Notes under the pieces: generated by a model | What the model saw: the letters and a program-made list of their open reading frames with translations, nothing else | Databases searched by the model: none | Told to the model about the DNA's origin: nothing | Assembly: GCA_021776915.1 (NCBI GenBank) | Contig: JAIQZU010000069.1 | Span: 1 to 64,000, forward strand | DNA from: Candidatus Scalindua sp. | Lineage (GTDB): Bacteria > Planctomycetota > Brocadiia > Brocadiales > Scalinduaceae | DNA: 64,000 nucleotides | Direction: 5' to 3' | Made by a program: the position numbers and the translations under genes | Part shown: positions 7,591-16,773 of the stretch, in pieces | Layout of the letters: each line of letters opens with the position of its first letter | Position numbering within the stretch: position 1 is the stretch's first letter

Positions 7591-8682
7591 TTGAAAAAGA
7601 TGATTCTGTTGAATCCCGGACCTGTCTGTACATCCGAGAGGGTAAGAAATGCACTTATGAGGGGTGATATGTGCCACCGCGAAAGTGAATTCTCAACACT
7701 CCTGAGCAGTACACGCAAGAAAATACTCCAGGCCTTTGCCCCATATGGAAACTATACAACGGCAATCATTACGGGCTCAGGCACGGCTTCCCTGGAGGCC
7801 GGCGTCTGTTCTTCAGTAAGCGAAGGCAAAAAGGTGTTAATCATAAACAACGGCGTCTACGGTGACAGGATATCACGTATTGCATCTGCATATAGATTTA
7901 ACAAAGTCGAACTTCAATACGACTGGCGTGAACAACCTGACTTAGAACAGATTGAAGATGCCGTCTCAAAAGATTCCGATATAGAAGTAGTCGCAATGGT
8001 TCACCATGAGACCACTACAGGGCTACTGAATCCTATCCATGAGGTGGGCGCAATAACCGGCAAATATGGCAGAACATTCCTCCTGGACTCAATCAGTGGC
8101 CTTGGTGGAGAAGAGATTGATCTGGCAACGGACAATGTGGATATATGTATCGGCACTTCAAACAAGTGTATTCAGGGCCTGCCGGGATTATCATTTGTCA
8201 TTATAAAACAGGATGAAATAAAGAGGCTTAGAAATATACCGCCACGCTCTCTTTACCTTAACATTATTGCACAGCTCGATGAACAGGAAGAAAAGGGAGA
8301 ATGTCCGTTTACGCCATCTGTACAAACATTTTACGCTTTCGACGAGGCATTGAGAGAGTTGCTGGAAGAAGGTGTGCAGAACCGTATCGGCAGGTACAGA
8401 AAGGCATCATCGTATTTAAGGGACGAATTCAAAAGACTTTCTCTGGAGCTGCTATTACCTGACGAACTCCTTTCCAATACTATCACAGCCTTGCACTTAC
8501 CTGAGAATATGACTTATGCCAATTTGCATGATAGCTTAAAAGAGAAAGGTTTTATTATCTATGCCGGCCAGGGACAATTAAACAAAAAGATATTCCGGAT
8601 TGCCAATATGGGTGAAATATCCACTGACGATTTACAATCTCTAATCAAGAACTTACAGAAAGTTTTAGAGGACTCAAAATGA
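7591..8682 (+). CDS. 2-aminoethylphosphonate-pyruvate transaminase-like class V aminotransferase
   Basis: A 363-residue PLP enzyme of fold type I, class V. It begins LLNPGPVCTSERVR, the PhnW/AEP-transaminase type N-terminus. It has the T-G-S-G-T-A-S-L-E loop near residue 62, V-A-M-V-H-H-E-T-T-T-G-L-L-N-P near 135, the PLP aspartate in L-L-D-S-I-S near 165 and the Schiff-base lysine in T-S-N-K-C-I-Q-G near 191. In the biosynthetic direction it would aminate phosphonoacetaldehyde to 2-aminoethylphosphonate. TTG at 7591 has an AAAGGA site 10 bases upstream; ATG at 7600 is a less well-placed alternative. It overlaps the next gene by four bases (ATGA). Confidence 0.85.
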   Translation: MKKMILLNPGPVCTSERVRNALMRGDMCHRESEFSTLLSSTRKKILQAFAPYGNYTTAIITGSGTASLEAGVCSSVSEGKKVLIINNGVYGDRISRIASAYRFNKVELQYDWREQPDLEQIEDAVSKDSDIEVVAMVHHETTTGLLNPIHEVGAITGKYGRTFLLDSISGLGGEEIDLATDNVDICIGTSNKCIQGLPGLSFVIIKQDEIKRLRNIPPRSLYLNIIAQLDEQEEKGECPFTPSVQTFYAFDEALRELLEEGVQNRIGRYRKASSYLRDEFKRLSLELLLPDELLSNTITALHLPENMTYANLHDSLKEKGFIIYAGQGQLNKKIFRIANMGEISTDDLQSLIKNLQKVLEDSK

Positions 8683-9413
8683 AAGTTATAATGTTAGCAG
8701 CGGGTGTGGGAAAGAGGATGTCATCAGTAACAAATATAATACCCAAATGCCTTATTAAGATCGGCGAAAAGACTCTTCTGGAGAGACACCTTGAAACAAT
8801 ATCTCTTCTGGGCATAAAGGATATTGTTTTTGTTGTCGGCCATTTCAAGGAAAAGATCAAGGAAGCCGTGGAAAACAATAACAGCAGCCGATTTAATATA
8901 AAGTATATAGAAAACGAACAATATACGAAAGGCAGTATCCTGTCCCTGTGGTATGCCAGAAATGAGTTGAATGATGATGTGCTGATTATGGATGCCGATG
9001 TATTGTATCACGACAGGTTACTCATAAGGTTGGCCGAATCTGAGAACAAGAGTTGTTTTCTGCTGGATGAACACTGTGAAGACACAGGCGAAGAGATGAT
9101 GCTATTTGTGAAAGGCGATAAAGTAATCGGAATCTCCAAGGTTTCTTCTTATGATTGTGACTTTAAGGGCGAAGGTGTAGGGTTCCTGAAACTCTCGGCA
9201 AATGACTGCCACAAACTTAAAACTATACTCGAAGAATTTGAGCAGGCGGGAAAGGTTAATAATGAATATGAAGACTCCTTACACGAGCTGCTTCCTCTTT
9301 GTACAGTTGGTTTTGAAAGAGTAGAAGATCTGCCATGGATTGAAATCGATTTTGAAGAGGACATAGAAAGGGCCAGAAGAGAAATTCTTCCAAAATTAGA
9401 AAAATGCAAATAG
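8679..9413 (+). CDS. Sugar/choline-phosphate-type nucleotidyltransferase (candidate 2-aminoethylphosphonate cytidylyltransferase)
   Basis: A 244-residue Rossmann-like nucleotidyltransferase (NTP_transferase family). The N-terminus L-A-A-G-V-G-K-R-M is the nucleotide-binding loop, followed by P-K-C-L-I-K-I-G near residue 25. The metal-binding aspartates appear as MDADV near residue 108 and EIDFEEDIERA near 223. Proteins of this size activate phosphocholine or phosphonates with CTP (LicC and PntC types). Between an AEP transaminase and a CDP-alcohol phosphatidyltransferase, the simplest role is making CMP-2-aminoethylphosphonate. This is inferred from order. Its start overlaps the upstream stop and its end overlaps the next gene by 10 bp. 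Confidence 0.8.
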   Translation: MKVIMLAAGVGKRMSSVTNIIPKCLIKIGEKTLLERHLETISLLGIKDIVFVVGHFKEKIKEAVENNNSSRFNIKYIENEQYTKGSILSLWYARNELNDDVLIMDADVLYHDRLLIRLAESENKSCFLLDEHCEDTGEEMMLFVKGDKVIGISKVSSYDCDFKGEGVGFLKLSANDCHKLKTILEEFEQAGKVNNEYEDSLHELLPLCTVGFERVEDLPWIEIDFEEDIERARREILPKLEKCK

Positions 9414-10048
9414 AAGCTGGAAAAAAGATTGATCAACCATCTGGCTCCTACTCAGACAGCCCGATAATTGACAGATATATAATTCGCAAGATATCAGGGT
9501 TCATTTCCGGATTCATATCAAGAACGTCTGTCACACCAAACCAGGTTACGATCATAAGCTTGATATTAGGCATCATTTCAGGGGTTTTCTTTTCCCTTGG
9601 AGAATACACCTATACTATAGCGGCCGGTTTATTTTATTTCCTATCAACCGTGTTCGATCAATGTGACGGCGAGGTTGCAAGACTAAAGCAGATGGAGACT
9701 GAATTTGGCAGGAAGCTGGACATAATAGTGGATGCTATAGCAAATGCCGTAATAGTTATCGGGATTACGATTGCAGTCTACATGAAAATGGACTCTGTCT
9801 TTATCATCATTGCAGGTTTCCTTGCAATGACGGGAATCTCAATCTCACTCCTCTTAACAACATATTTCAATCATAACAATAAAAAAGGCACCGAAGCAAA
9901 GGAGATGCTTGATAAGCTGAACAACAAAGACTTTTTCTACATTATCATGCTCTTAAGTGTTATCTTTAATCAGATGATATGGTTTCTCCTGATTATGGCA
10001 GTTGGAACAAACATTTACTGGGTAGCTCACAAAATAGCTCATCGCTGA
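9404..10048 (+). CDS. CDP-alcohol phosphatidyltransferase family membrane protein
   Basis: A 214-residue integral membrane enzyme with about five or six hydrophobic segments. It has the complete catalytic signature D-x2-D-G-x2-A-R-x8-G-x3-D-x3-D, seen as DQCDGEVARLK followed by GRKLDIIVD (about residues 86-108). Enzymes of this family transfer a phosphoalcohol group from a CDP- or CMP-activated donor to a lipid alcohol in the membrane. With the upstream nucleotidyltransferase it could attach a phosphonate headgroup (aminoethylphosphonate) to diacylglycerol or a related lipid. The ten-base overlap with the upstream gene supports co-translation. The exact donor cannot be read from sequence. Confidence 0.85.
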   Translation: MQIEAGKKIDQPSGSYSDSPIIDRYIIRKISGFISGFISRTSVTPNQVTIISLILGIISGVFFSLGEYTYTIAAGLFYFLSTVFDQCDGEVARLKQMETEFGRKLDIIVDAIANAVIVIGITIAVYMKMDSVFIIIAGFLAMTGISISLLLTTYFNHNNKKGTEAKEMLDKLNNKDFFYIIMLLSVIFNQMIWFLLIMAVGTNIYWVAHKIAHR

Positions 10049-10057
10049 GATTACAGA

Positions 10058-11725
10058 GTGAATACAAAAAATAATTTCCAGAGTGTGATTGAATATCACG
10101 AGAGAACAAAACACCTTCCGAATCGTCCTGCAAATTCATCAGGTTATCTCGACTGGACTAACGAGCCAAATCCTTTTAGAAGTTATGAAGGGACAAATAC
10201 TTTAAAGCTTCCTTTTGCAGATACCAATCAAGGAGCAAATTATTCTGATTTATTTGAAAGGAAGAATAATAAATTTCAAGCCTTCTCCTTAAAAAATATA
10301 GCCCATTTTCTAGAATTGTCCATGGGACTCTCCGCCTGGAAATCATACTCGGGAACTTCTTGGGCGCTTCGAATTAACCCTTCAAGTGGAAATCTGCACC
10401 CCACAGAGACTCATCTTGTCCTGCCTCCTTTACAGGAAAACAGTAATCATGGGGGAGTATTTCATTATAACCCACTGTTACACGTCCTAGAGTCAAGAGC
10501 AGAATTTGATGAACAGTTCTGGCAGAAGATAAAGGATTATTTTAATCAAGATGGATTTTTCGTCGGCCTTACAAGCATATACTGGAGAGAGTCCTGGAAA
10601 TACGGAGAACGCGCATTTCGCTACTGTAATCATGATATAGGACATGCGATGGCATGCCTGAGTTTCTCTGCAAACCTCCTGGGGTGGAAAATAACCTATC
10701 TTAATTCTTCATCAAATAAAGATATGGAAACAATCCTGGGATTTCAGAAAACTGAGTGGAAAGAGTTTGAGAGAGAAGAAGGTGACCTTCTTCTTTTTGT
10801 ACACAGAAGTACAGAAAGGCTTGTCCATAGAAACATACCTACCAACATTATAACTTCCTTTGAATCCCTTCCGTTCAAAAGTGAACCAAACCAGCTAAGC
10901 AAGGAACACGTAGACTGGTATGTTATTGATGAAGTATCTTCTGCGACAAACAAACCAGAGACAGGCGAAGAGACATATCTTTATAAAGAACATGAGTATT
11001 TCGAAAAAGAAATACCTTCAATGAAAGCTGAAAACATTATTCGGCAGAGAAGAAGCGCCCAGGCTTATGATGGGAAGACTGCTATAACAAGAAAAGATTT
11101 CTTTGCCATCTTAGACAAAACTATTCCCAGGTGCCACAATGCTCCCTTTGATCTGGAACCTGGTGAAATCTCTGTTCACCTCTTTATTTTTGTCCACAGG
11201 GTCATTGACTTGGATTCCGGTCTCTATTTTTTAATCCGTAACGAAGACGACATTACAGACATAAAGCATAATTGCCATCCATATTTCTTTTGGAAAAGTG
11301 TTTATAATGCTCCCCAGATGCTGCCCCTTTTTCTTTTGAAAAAAGGTGATTTCAGGCATGAAGCAACATTCGCAAGCTGCCAGCAGGATATCGCAGGTGA
11401 TGGAGCCTTTTCCGTGGGAATGATTGCGAAGTTCAGGGAGAACATTGAAAAAAATCCATTTTTATACCGCCGGCTTTTCTGGGAAACGGGAATGATTGGA
11501 CAGGTTCTCTACCTCGAGGCAGAAGCTAATTCAGTAAGAGGGACAGGAATCGGATGCTTTTTTGATGATATTGTCCACAAACTTCTGGGATTCAACGATA
11601 ATTCCTATCAAAGCCTTTATCATTTTACTATTGGTGGACAGTTAGAAGATAAAAGAATTACTACGCTACCGCCCTACTACCATCTAGAAAACAACAATCG
11701 TTCATGCACTAATGGACAGAAGTAG
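10058..11725 (+). CDS. SagB-type dehydrogenase (tandem nitroreductase-like)
   Basis: A 555-residue protein of the SagB/ThcOx nitroreductase superfamily. The first domain carries L-R-I-N-P-S-S-G-N-L-H-P-T-E near residue 108, the classic SagB flavin-binding motif. The second half begins at I-I-R-Q-R-R-S-A-Q-A-Y near 328 (the nitroreductase R-R-S-x-R-x-F equivalent) and ends with the G-x-x-x-Q-x-x-Y-L-x-A and G-I-G-C-F-F-D-D motifs. SagB enzymes oxidise azolines to azoles in peptide natural products, but no precursor or cyclodehydratase gene lies nearby. GTG at 10058 is the start, 9 bp after the phosphatidyltransferase. It could be an operon member of unknown role. Confidence 0.85.
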   Translation: MNTKNNFQSVIEYHERTKHLPNRPANSSGYLDWTNEPNPFRSYEGTNTLKLPFADTNQGANYSDLFERKNNKFQAFSLKNIAHFLELSMGLSAWKSYSGTSWALRINPSSGNLHPTETHLVLPPLQENSNHGGVFHYNPLLHVLESRAEFDEQFWQKIKDYFNQDGFFVGLTSIYWRESWKYGERAFRYCNHDIGHAMACLSFSANLLGWKITYLNSSSNKDMETILGFQKTEWKEFEREEGDLLLFVHRSTERLVHRNIPTNIITSFESLPFKSEPNQLSKEHVDWYVIDEVSSATNKPETGEETYLYKEHEYFEKEIPSMKAENIIRQRRSAQAYDGKTAITRKDFFAILDKTIPRCHNAPFDLEPGEISVHLFIFVHRVIDLDSGLYFLIRNEDDITDIKHNCHPYFFWKSVYNAPQMLPLFLLKKGDFRHEATFASCQQDIAGDGAFSVGMIAKFRENIEKNPFLYRRLFWETGMIGQVLYLEAEANSVRGTGIGCFFDDIVHKLLGFNDNSYQSLYHFTIGGQLEDKRITTLPPYYHLENNNRSCTNGQK

Positions 11726-11736
11726 ATTTAAGAGAT

Positions 11737-12648
11737 TTATTTCTCTATTCCCTCCAGCTCCCGGCTCGCAGTATTTATTATTCTACAATTCTCATCGATT
11801 TCTTTTTTGTTTAACATACCAATTATAAAGGAGTCAATGAAAGGTAACGAGTTTACATATTTTACCGCTTTCTCTGCATCGTTTCTTAATACACCTTCAG
11901 CCAATACCTTCATCCCTACAATCCCCTTGGACTGAGAGTGTATGTTTTGAAGCATGTTTGTAACCTCTTTATGTACATCCTCCGGTATCGGCGGCTGCAA
12001 ATTGGTTTTAGGACGAATGAAAGACTTCACTCTTTCTGGGAGGAGTTTCACACATTTCTTCAACCAGTAAACCGACGCCATCTGATCATACATGCTGAGA
12101 CACCCAGTATCCATATTAAGACCGGCATAATTTATCCTTGCCCATACCAGATCCATTTCCGGCATTTCCAGAATGGATTTTAAAGCGCTTAGACCATGAG
12201 AAGATATTCCTACCGCACGAATCCTACCTTCTTTCTGAAGCTTCACCATTGCATTAATGGCGCCTGATCTCATCTGTAATTCTGCATCCGTTCTCACACC
12301 GTGAAGCAGGCATACATCAATGTAATCAGTATTTAAGTCTTTAAGTGTAATATTAAAATCCCTGATTGTTTCCTTCTCGTTAGCCGTTGTCAGCTTCGTT
12401 GCTAATACAACATCCTTACGGCTGACCTGTTTCAATGCCTTTTTGATGTGAGGGTAAGTATTATACTGAAATGCAGTATCCCAAAGATTAATACCACGGT
12501 CCAGGGCATAAAGGAGAAGCTTTGCCAGCTCGTCCTTATCCATTAATGCCTGAGCACAGTAACCGGATGGGTGCGCAGTGCCAGTTCCCGTCCCTATTCC
12601 GAGACGTGATACCTCGATACCTGTTTTTCCAAGCTCAACTCTCTTCAT
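11737..12648 (-). CDS. Aldo/keto reductase family oxidoreductase
   Basis: A TIM-barrel NAD(P)H-dependent oxidoreductase of about 303 residues. The family start V-E-L-G-K-T-G-I-E-V-S-R-L-G-I-G-T-G is followed by the barrel aspartate in N-L-W-D-T-A, the lysine in L-A-T-K and L-L-H-G-V in place of the usual catalytic histidine strand. The C-terminal G-M-K-V-L-A-E-G-V-L segment also fits. The reading frame extends 12 codons further up (to 12684), but homology starts at the ATG at 12648, chosen here. It is convergent with the SagB gene, only 12 bp apart. Substrate unknown. A C-terminal ferredoxin-like tail, present in some relatives, is absent. Confidence 0.85.
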   Translation of the reverse strand: MKRVELGKTGIEVSRLGIGTGTGTAHPSGYCAQALMDKDELAKLLLYALDRGINLWDTAFQYNTYPHIKKALKQVSRKDVVLATKLTTANEKETIRDFNITLKDLNTDYIDVCLLHGVRTDAELQMRSGAINAMVKLQKEGRIRAVGISSHGLSALKSILEMPEMDLVWARINYAGLNMDTGCLSMYDQMASVYWLKKCVKLLPERVKSFIRPKTNLQPPIPEDVHKEVTNMLQNIHSQSKGIVGMKVLAEGVLRNDAEKAVKYVNSLPFIDSFIIGMLNKKEIDENCRIINTASRELEGIEK

Positions 12649-12795
12649 AACTAATGAATAACATAATATGGTTACAAGACACAATCAAGAGTAAAACAAA
12701 TCATTCCTCGAATTCTTCATTTGTATATTCTTCTTTATGCTTTTATAATAAATTTACAAAGGTATCCCCTATTTGACTAAAAGTGGCGAAGGAAA

Positions 12796-13236
12796 ATGAC
12801 TAAAATTATGCAGGATAGACCAAGAGTATTATTTGTATGTACGGGAAACTCATGCCGCAGCCAAATGGCAGAAGGACTGTTAAAACATTATGGAAATGGT
12901 GAATTTGAAGTCTACAGCGCCGGATTGAGGCCGTCATACGTTCACCCGCTCTCAATCAAAGCGATGGCAGAATTAGATATAGACATTACAAATCAATATT
13001 CTAAAACGGTAACCGAGTTTATAGGCCAGGAATTCTCTTCTGTAATCACCGTCTGTGACAGTGCGAAGGAGCTTTGTCCGGTTTTTCCCGGAAAGCATAA
13101 GGCCCTTCACTGGAGCATTGAAGATCCCGCATCTACTTCAGGCACGGAAGAAGAAATGATGAAGGTATTCAGAAAAGTCCGTCAGAATATATCAGCTAAA
13201 GTTAAGCATTTCATTACAACAATTAAAGCGGGGTAA
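12796..13236 (+). CDS. arsC: Arsenate reductase, thioredoxin-dependent, low-molecular-weight phosphatase fold
   Basis: A 146-residue cytosolic protein. The P-loop C-T-G-N-S-C-R-S near residue 15 holds the nucleophilic cysteine, and the second and third redox cysteines lie in C-D-S-A-K-E-L-C-P near residues 83-90. The phosphatase aspartate is in D-P-A near 111. This is the thioredoxin-coupled ArsC type, which reduces arsenate to arsenite. GGCGAAGGAAA provides a Shine-Dalgarno. No arsR or arsenite exporter is adjacent, so the gene stands alone; a role as a protein tyrosine phosphatase is less likely given the three cysteines. Confidence 0.9.
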   Translation: MTKIMQDRPRVLFVCTGNSCRSQMAEGLLKHYGNGEFEVYSAGLRPSYVHPLSIKAMAELDIDITNQYSKTVTEFIGQEFSSVITVCDSAKELCPVFPGKHKALHWSIEDPASTSGTEEEMMKVFRKVRQNISAKVKHFITTIKAG

Positions 13237-13274
13237 ACGCTTAATTGTTACAAAATCAGTGTTACTTATATATC

Positions 13275-13673
13275 TCAATAACCTAGCTTTTCAAGCTCCG
13301 GATAAAACTTTCCTTCCTCAAATGCTATCCTGTCCGCAAGTGCACCTTTAATACCACCAAAATCATTTGCAAACTCATCACTATCTACTGCATCAGCCGA
13401 TGAATATTTATCGAAGAATGGTAACAATGCAGTTTCGGCAATCTTACCGAGTTCATCTATAAACGACTGTGCTGCCGACTTAAATGACTCATCATCTGAC
13501 TTCCCAATTGCTTCTGTTATAATTCTATTTTCTTCTCCAACGTGTGCTAATAAAGCTTCTTTTAAACCATTAAGTGTATTGGCTCTTTCTTGTCCGCTTT
13601 GAGAATCGATTTGCCCTAATAAACCTGCTGCTGCCTGGTGTGTTGCTTTAAAACCATCTACTGTTGCTCCCAT
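13275..13673 (-). CDS. Hemerythrin-like four-helix protein
   Basis: A 132-residue all-helical protein. H-Q-A-A-A-G-L-L near residue 12, H-V-G-E-E-N near 44 and the C-terminal E-E-G-K-F-Y-P-E-L-E match the spacing of a hemerythrin HHE domain that binds a di-iron centre. Some expected histidines of the second half are replaced, so iron binding may be altered or absent. A good Shine-Dalgarno (AAAGGAGAATGATC) precedes the ATG. The gene is alone and convergent with arsC. Hemerythrin-like proteins often sense or scavenge oxygen in anaerobes; that role is an inference here. Confidence 0.55.
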   Translation of the reverse strand: MGATVDGFKATHQAAAGLLGQIDSQSGQERANTLNGLKEALLAHVGEENRIITEAIGKSDDESFKSAAQSFIDELGKIAETALLPFFDKYSSADAVDSDEFANDFGGIKGALADRIAFEEGKFYPELEKLGY

Positions 13674-13865
13674 ATGATCATTCTCCTTTCTTTAATGTTA
13701 CAAATATTTACCCCGCTCAAAATTTGTATAGAATATGTAACGGTATACTAGTCAATATAAGGCGCTTGCCCAATAAACAGACATTTACTTTTTGACAATA
13801 CTATTTTACAGATATACAATTCAACTTAACTAAATTGTATATTAATTTAACAATATTTGCAGGCA

Positions 13866-15494
13866 ATGACAAGGAAAAATATATTTAAGAGATACCAGGT
13901 ATCATTCGACAGCAAAACGCTTCAACACATTTTCACAGATACGCTTATAATCGGAAGCGGGGTTGCAGGTTTAAGCGCAGCCATCCACGCAGCAAAGAGC
14001 GGGTCAGTCCTGGTGGTAACAAAGACCGAAATAAATGAGAATTGCACTGAGCATGCACAGGGAGGGATTGCTGCAAAATTAAACCTTAGTGATAGTTACA
14101 AGAGTCACATTAGCGACACTCTAAGTACTGGTCAGGGCATTTGTAACGATACAGTCGTTAGTAGCGTAATCAGAGAAGGCCCGAAACGTGTAAAAGAGTT
14201 AATAAGCTGGGGCGCTAAATTTGATAGGGAAAACGGAAAATTAGCCTTCACAAAGGAGGGAGGGCACAGCCACCCGAGAATATTACGGGCCAGAGGTGAC
14301 TCTACAGGTAAAGAAATTGAAGAAACCCTGATAAATATGGTTAAGAAAAATCCCCAAATCAGGGTTTTTGAACATACTTTTGCCCTTGATTTGCTGGTGA
14401 GTAAGAGTACCTGCGACGGAATTATAGCATGGCGTAGACGAGAAGGGAAAATATTGATATGGGCGAAACAAACTATTTTGGCTTCCGGAGGTTGCGGTCA
14501 GGTTTATAGAGAAACAACAAATCCTGAGATTTCAACCGGAGATGGAATTGCAATGGCTTACAGGGCAGGGATTAAGCTACAGGACCTTGAATTCGTACAA
14601 TTCCACCCAACAACATTATACGTAGCTGGCGCCGAAAGAGTATTGATTTCAGAAACGGTTCGTGGCGAGGGAGGAGTATTGAGGAACAAATACGGTGAGT
14701 TGTTCATGTCAAAATATCACCCCAGCGCCGAACTGGCGCCAAGAGATATAGTTAGCAGGAGCATTGTGCATGAGATACGCAGAACCGACCATACACATGT
14801 GTATCTGGATGTAAGGCACATTTCAAAAGAGAAACTCAGTACCAGATTCCCAAATATAAAGAAATTATGTGCATCCTTTGGTATTGACATAACAAGACAA
14901 TTAATCCCCGTACACCCAAGCGCTCATTATATGATTGGTGGTGTTAAGGTTGACCAGAATGGTAGAACAAGCATGAAAAATCTCTATGCATGTGGAGAAG
15001 TGTCTTGTACAGGATTACATGGAGCAAATCGCTTAGGCAGCAATTCATTACTTGAAGGTCTGGTATTTGGCTATAGAACCGGTAATATGGCTGGCAAGGA
15101 ACTGGGAGAAAAGAAAGAAGGCTTGTCTCCACGTTCCTTTAAAGAGACTTCAAAGAGTCATTTATATAGCGAACTGGATTTAGAAGACTTAAAGAATTCT
15201 TTAAAAAGCTTAATGTGGAGGAGTGTTGGTATCGAAAGAGATGGCAAGTACCTTAAAGAGGCAATCAAGAATATTAAACACTGGTCAAAATATATAATCA
15301 GCAACGAATTCTCATCACCACTTGGCTGGGAAGTACAAAATATGCTTACAGTATCAATCTTAATTTCCGGCTCAGCGTCCAGGAGATGTGAATCAAGGGG
15401 TGTGCACTACAGGCTAGACCATCCAGGCACAGATGATAAACAGTGGAAAAAACACATTATTGTTTATAATGGAAAATACGGCTTTGCACGATAA
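13866..15494 (+). CDS. nadB: L-aspartate oxidase
   Basis: A flavoprotein of about 542 residues that oxidises aspartate to iminoaspartate, the first step of de novo NAD synthesis. The FAD-binding G-S-G-V-A-G-L-S-A-A is near residue 32, the H-A-Q-G-G-I-A-A active-site loop near 63 and Q-F-H-P-T-T-L near 250. The catalytic E-T-V-R-G-E-G-G and M-I-G-G-V and the C-terminal G-A-N-R-L-G-S-N-S-L-L-E-G complete the succinate dehydrogenase/fumarate reductase flavoprotein pattern. It is NadB rather than SdhA because of length and lack of a partner iron-sulfur gene. A TTG three codons upstream (13857) is an alternative start. nadA and nadC are not in the window. Confidence 0.92.
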   Translation: MTRKNIFKRYQVSFDSKTLQHIFTDTLIIGSGVAGLSAAIHAAKSGSVLVVTKTEINENCTEHAQGGIAAKLNLSDSYKSHISDTLSTGQGICNDTVVSSVIREGPKRVKELISWGAKFDRENGKLAFTKEGGHSHPRILRARGDSTGKEIEETLINMVKKNPQIRVFEHTFALDLLVSKSTCDGIIAWRRREGKILIWAKQTILASGGCGQVYRETTNPEISTGDGIAMAYRAGIKLQDLEFVQFHPTTLYVAGAERVLISETVRGEGGVLRNKYGELFMSKYHPSAELAPRDIVSRSIVHEIRRTDHTHVYLDVRHISKEKLSTRFPNIKKLCASFGIDITRQLIPVHPSAHYMIGGVKVDQNGRTSMKNLYACGEVSCTGLHGANRLGSNSLLEGLVFGYRTGNMAGKELGEKKEGLSPRSFKETSKSHLYSELDLEDLKNSLKSLMWRSVGIERDGKYLKEAIKNIKHWSKYIISNEFSSPLGWEVQNMLTVSILISGSASRRCESRGVHYRLDHPGTDDKQWKKHIIVYNGKYGFAR

Positions 15495-15526
15495 CATCTT
15501 AATACAATAGTTTCAGATAGTTGATA

Positions 15527-16768
15527 TTAACGAACCTTCCCCAATACAATGCTGACATTGTGTCCACCAAAACCGAAAGAATTGGACATCACATTCTCTA
15601 TGTTTTTTTCCTTCGCTTCATTAGGTACGAAGTCGATACCGCTACAGTCTGGATCTGGTGTTTCATAATTTATCGTAGGTGGCATTACTCCTTTGTCCAC
15701 TATCAACGAACATATCAACGCCTCGACACCGCCTGATGCCCCTAATTGGTGCCCCAACATGGATTTTGTTGAACTAACTGATAAATCTTTAACATGATCG
15801 CCAAAGATCTTCTTGATGGAATTAATTTCAATCATGTCTCCCAGTGGAGTAGATGTTGCGTGTGCGTTAATGTAAGATATTTGCTCAGGATTCAATTTAG
15901 AATCTTTCAAAGCATTTCTCATGGCAATACATGCACCGGCACCTTCAGGATGCGGAGCCGTGATGTGATGCGCATCATCACTCATAGCAAATCCGAGCAT
16001 CTCTGCATAAATGTTTGCACCTCTCTTTTTTGCATTTTCCATTTCCTCCAGGATTATAATACCTGAGCCTTCCGAAATTATAAATCCGTCTCTATCTTTA
16101 TCAAAAGGCCTGCTAGCCCTCCGAGGATCATCATTCCTTGTTGACAATGCCTTCATATTATTAAATGCGCTTACACAGAGTGGTGTTATCGTCGCCTCCG
16201 TACCTCCTGCAACCATTATATCAGCTTCCCCTCTCTGCACGATCCTGAAAGCTTCTACAATAGCGTGCGCACCGGATGCGCATGCAGTTATAACAGAAAA
16301 GTTTGCGGCTTGAAGACCGAATTTAATGGCAATGTATCCCGGCGCAGCATTGGCCATTAATTTGGTAATCATAAATGGCGAGACTCTTGATGGGCCTCTT
16401 TCGAGTAAAATCTTATGTTGTGCCTCAATTTCAATAATACCACCGATACCGGTACCAATAATCGCGCCTGCCTTAGGCTTATCCACCTTATCAAGGTCAA
16501 GCCCGGAATCTTCAAAAGCAAGCGTTGCAGCAGCCACAGCAAATTGAGTAAATCTGTCCAGTCTTCTTTCTTCCTTCTTATCGAACCATTTACCTGGATC
16601 AAAACCCGATGCCTCTCCTGCAATAAATACACCATGACCTGTTGTATCAAAAGCCGTTATGTTGGAAATACCACTTTTCCCATTACATAACGATTCCCAG
16701 AGTTGATCTTTCTCATGACCTACCGGGGTTATTGCACCAAGACCAGTAACTGCTACTCTGCGCCCCAT
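15527..16768 (-). CDS. fabF: 3-oxoacyl-[acyl-carrier-protein] synthase II
   Basis: A 413-residue condensing enzyme that elongates acyl-ACP with malonyl-ACP in type II fatty acid synthesis. The thiolase-fold catalytic triad is visible: cysteine in T-A-C-A-S-G near residue 163, histidine in N-A-H-A-T-S-T-P near 302 and histidine in M-L-G-H-Q-L-G-A-S-G near 338. The G-F-G-G-H-N motif closes the protein. It is the last gene of the rpmF-plsX-fabH-fabD-acpP-fabF run, five bases after acpP, and convergent with nadB. Length and motifs are normal. Confidence 0.96.
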   Translation of the reverse strand: MGRRVAVTGLGAITPVGHEKDQLWESLCNGKSGISNITAFDTTGHGVFIAGEASGFDPGKWFDKKEERRLDRFTQFAVAAATLAFEDSGLDLDKVDKPKAGAIIGTGIGGIIEIEAQHKILLERGPSRVSPFMITKLMANAAPGYIAIKFGLQAANFSVITACASGAHAIVEAFRIVQRGEADIMVAGGTEATITPLCVSAFNNMKALSTRNDDPRRASRPFDKDRDGFIISEGSGIIILEEMENAKKRGANIYAEMLGFAMSDDAHHITAPHPEGAGACIAMRNALKDSKLNPEQISYINAHATSTPLGDMIEINSIKKIFGDHVKDLSVSSTKSMLGHQLGASGGVEALICSLIVDKGVMPPTINYETPDPDCSGIDFVPNEAKEKNIENVMSNSFGFGGHNVSIVLGKVR

Positions 16769-16773
16769 CGTTT

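Noticed and set aside
13793-13819. TTGACA...TATACA as nadB promoter
   Set aside because: The 15-bp spacer is short and the -10 weak; possible, but not strong enough to list as a feature.
16011-16313. Plus-strand frames inside fabF, plsX, alaS, ilvD and valS
   Set aside because: They are antisense shadows of strongly conserved genes, with no ribosome-binding sites or family motifs.
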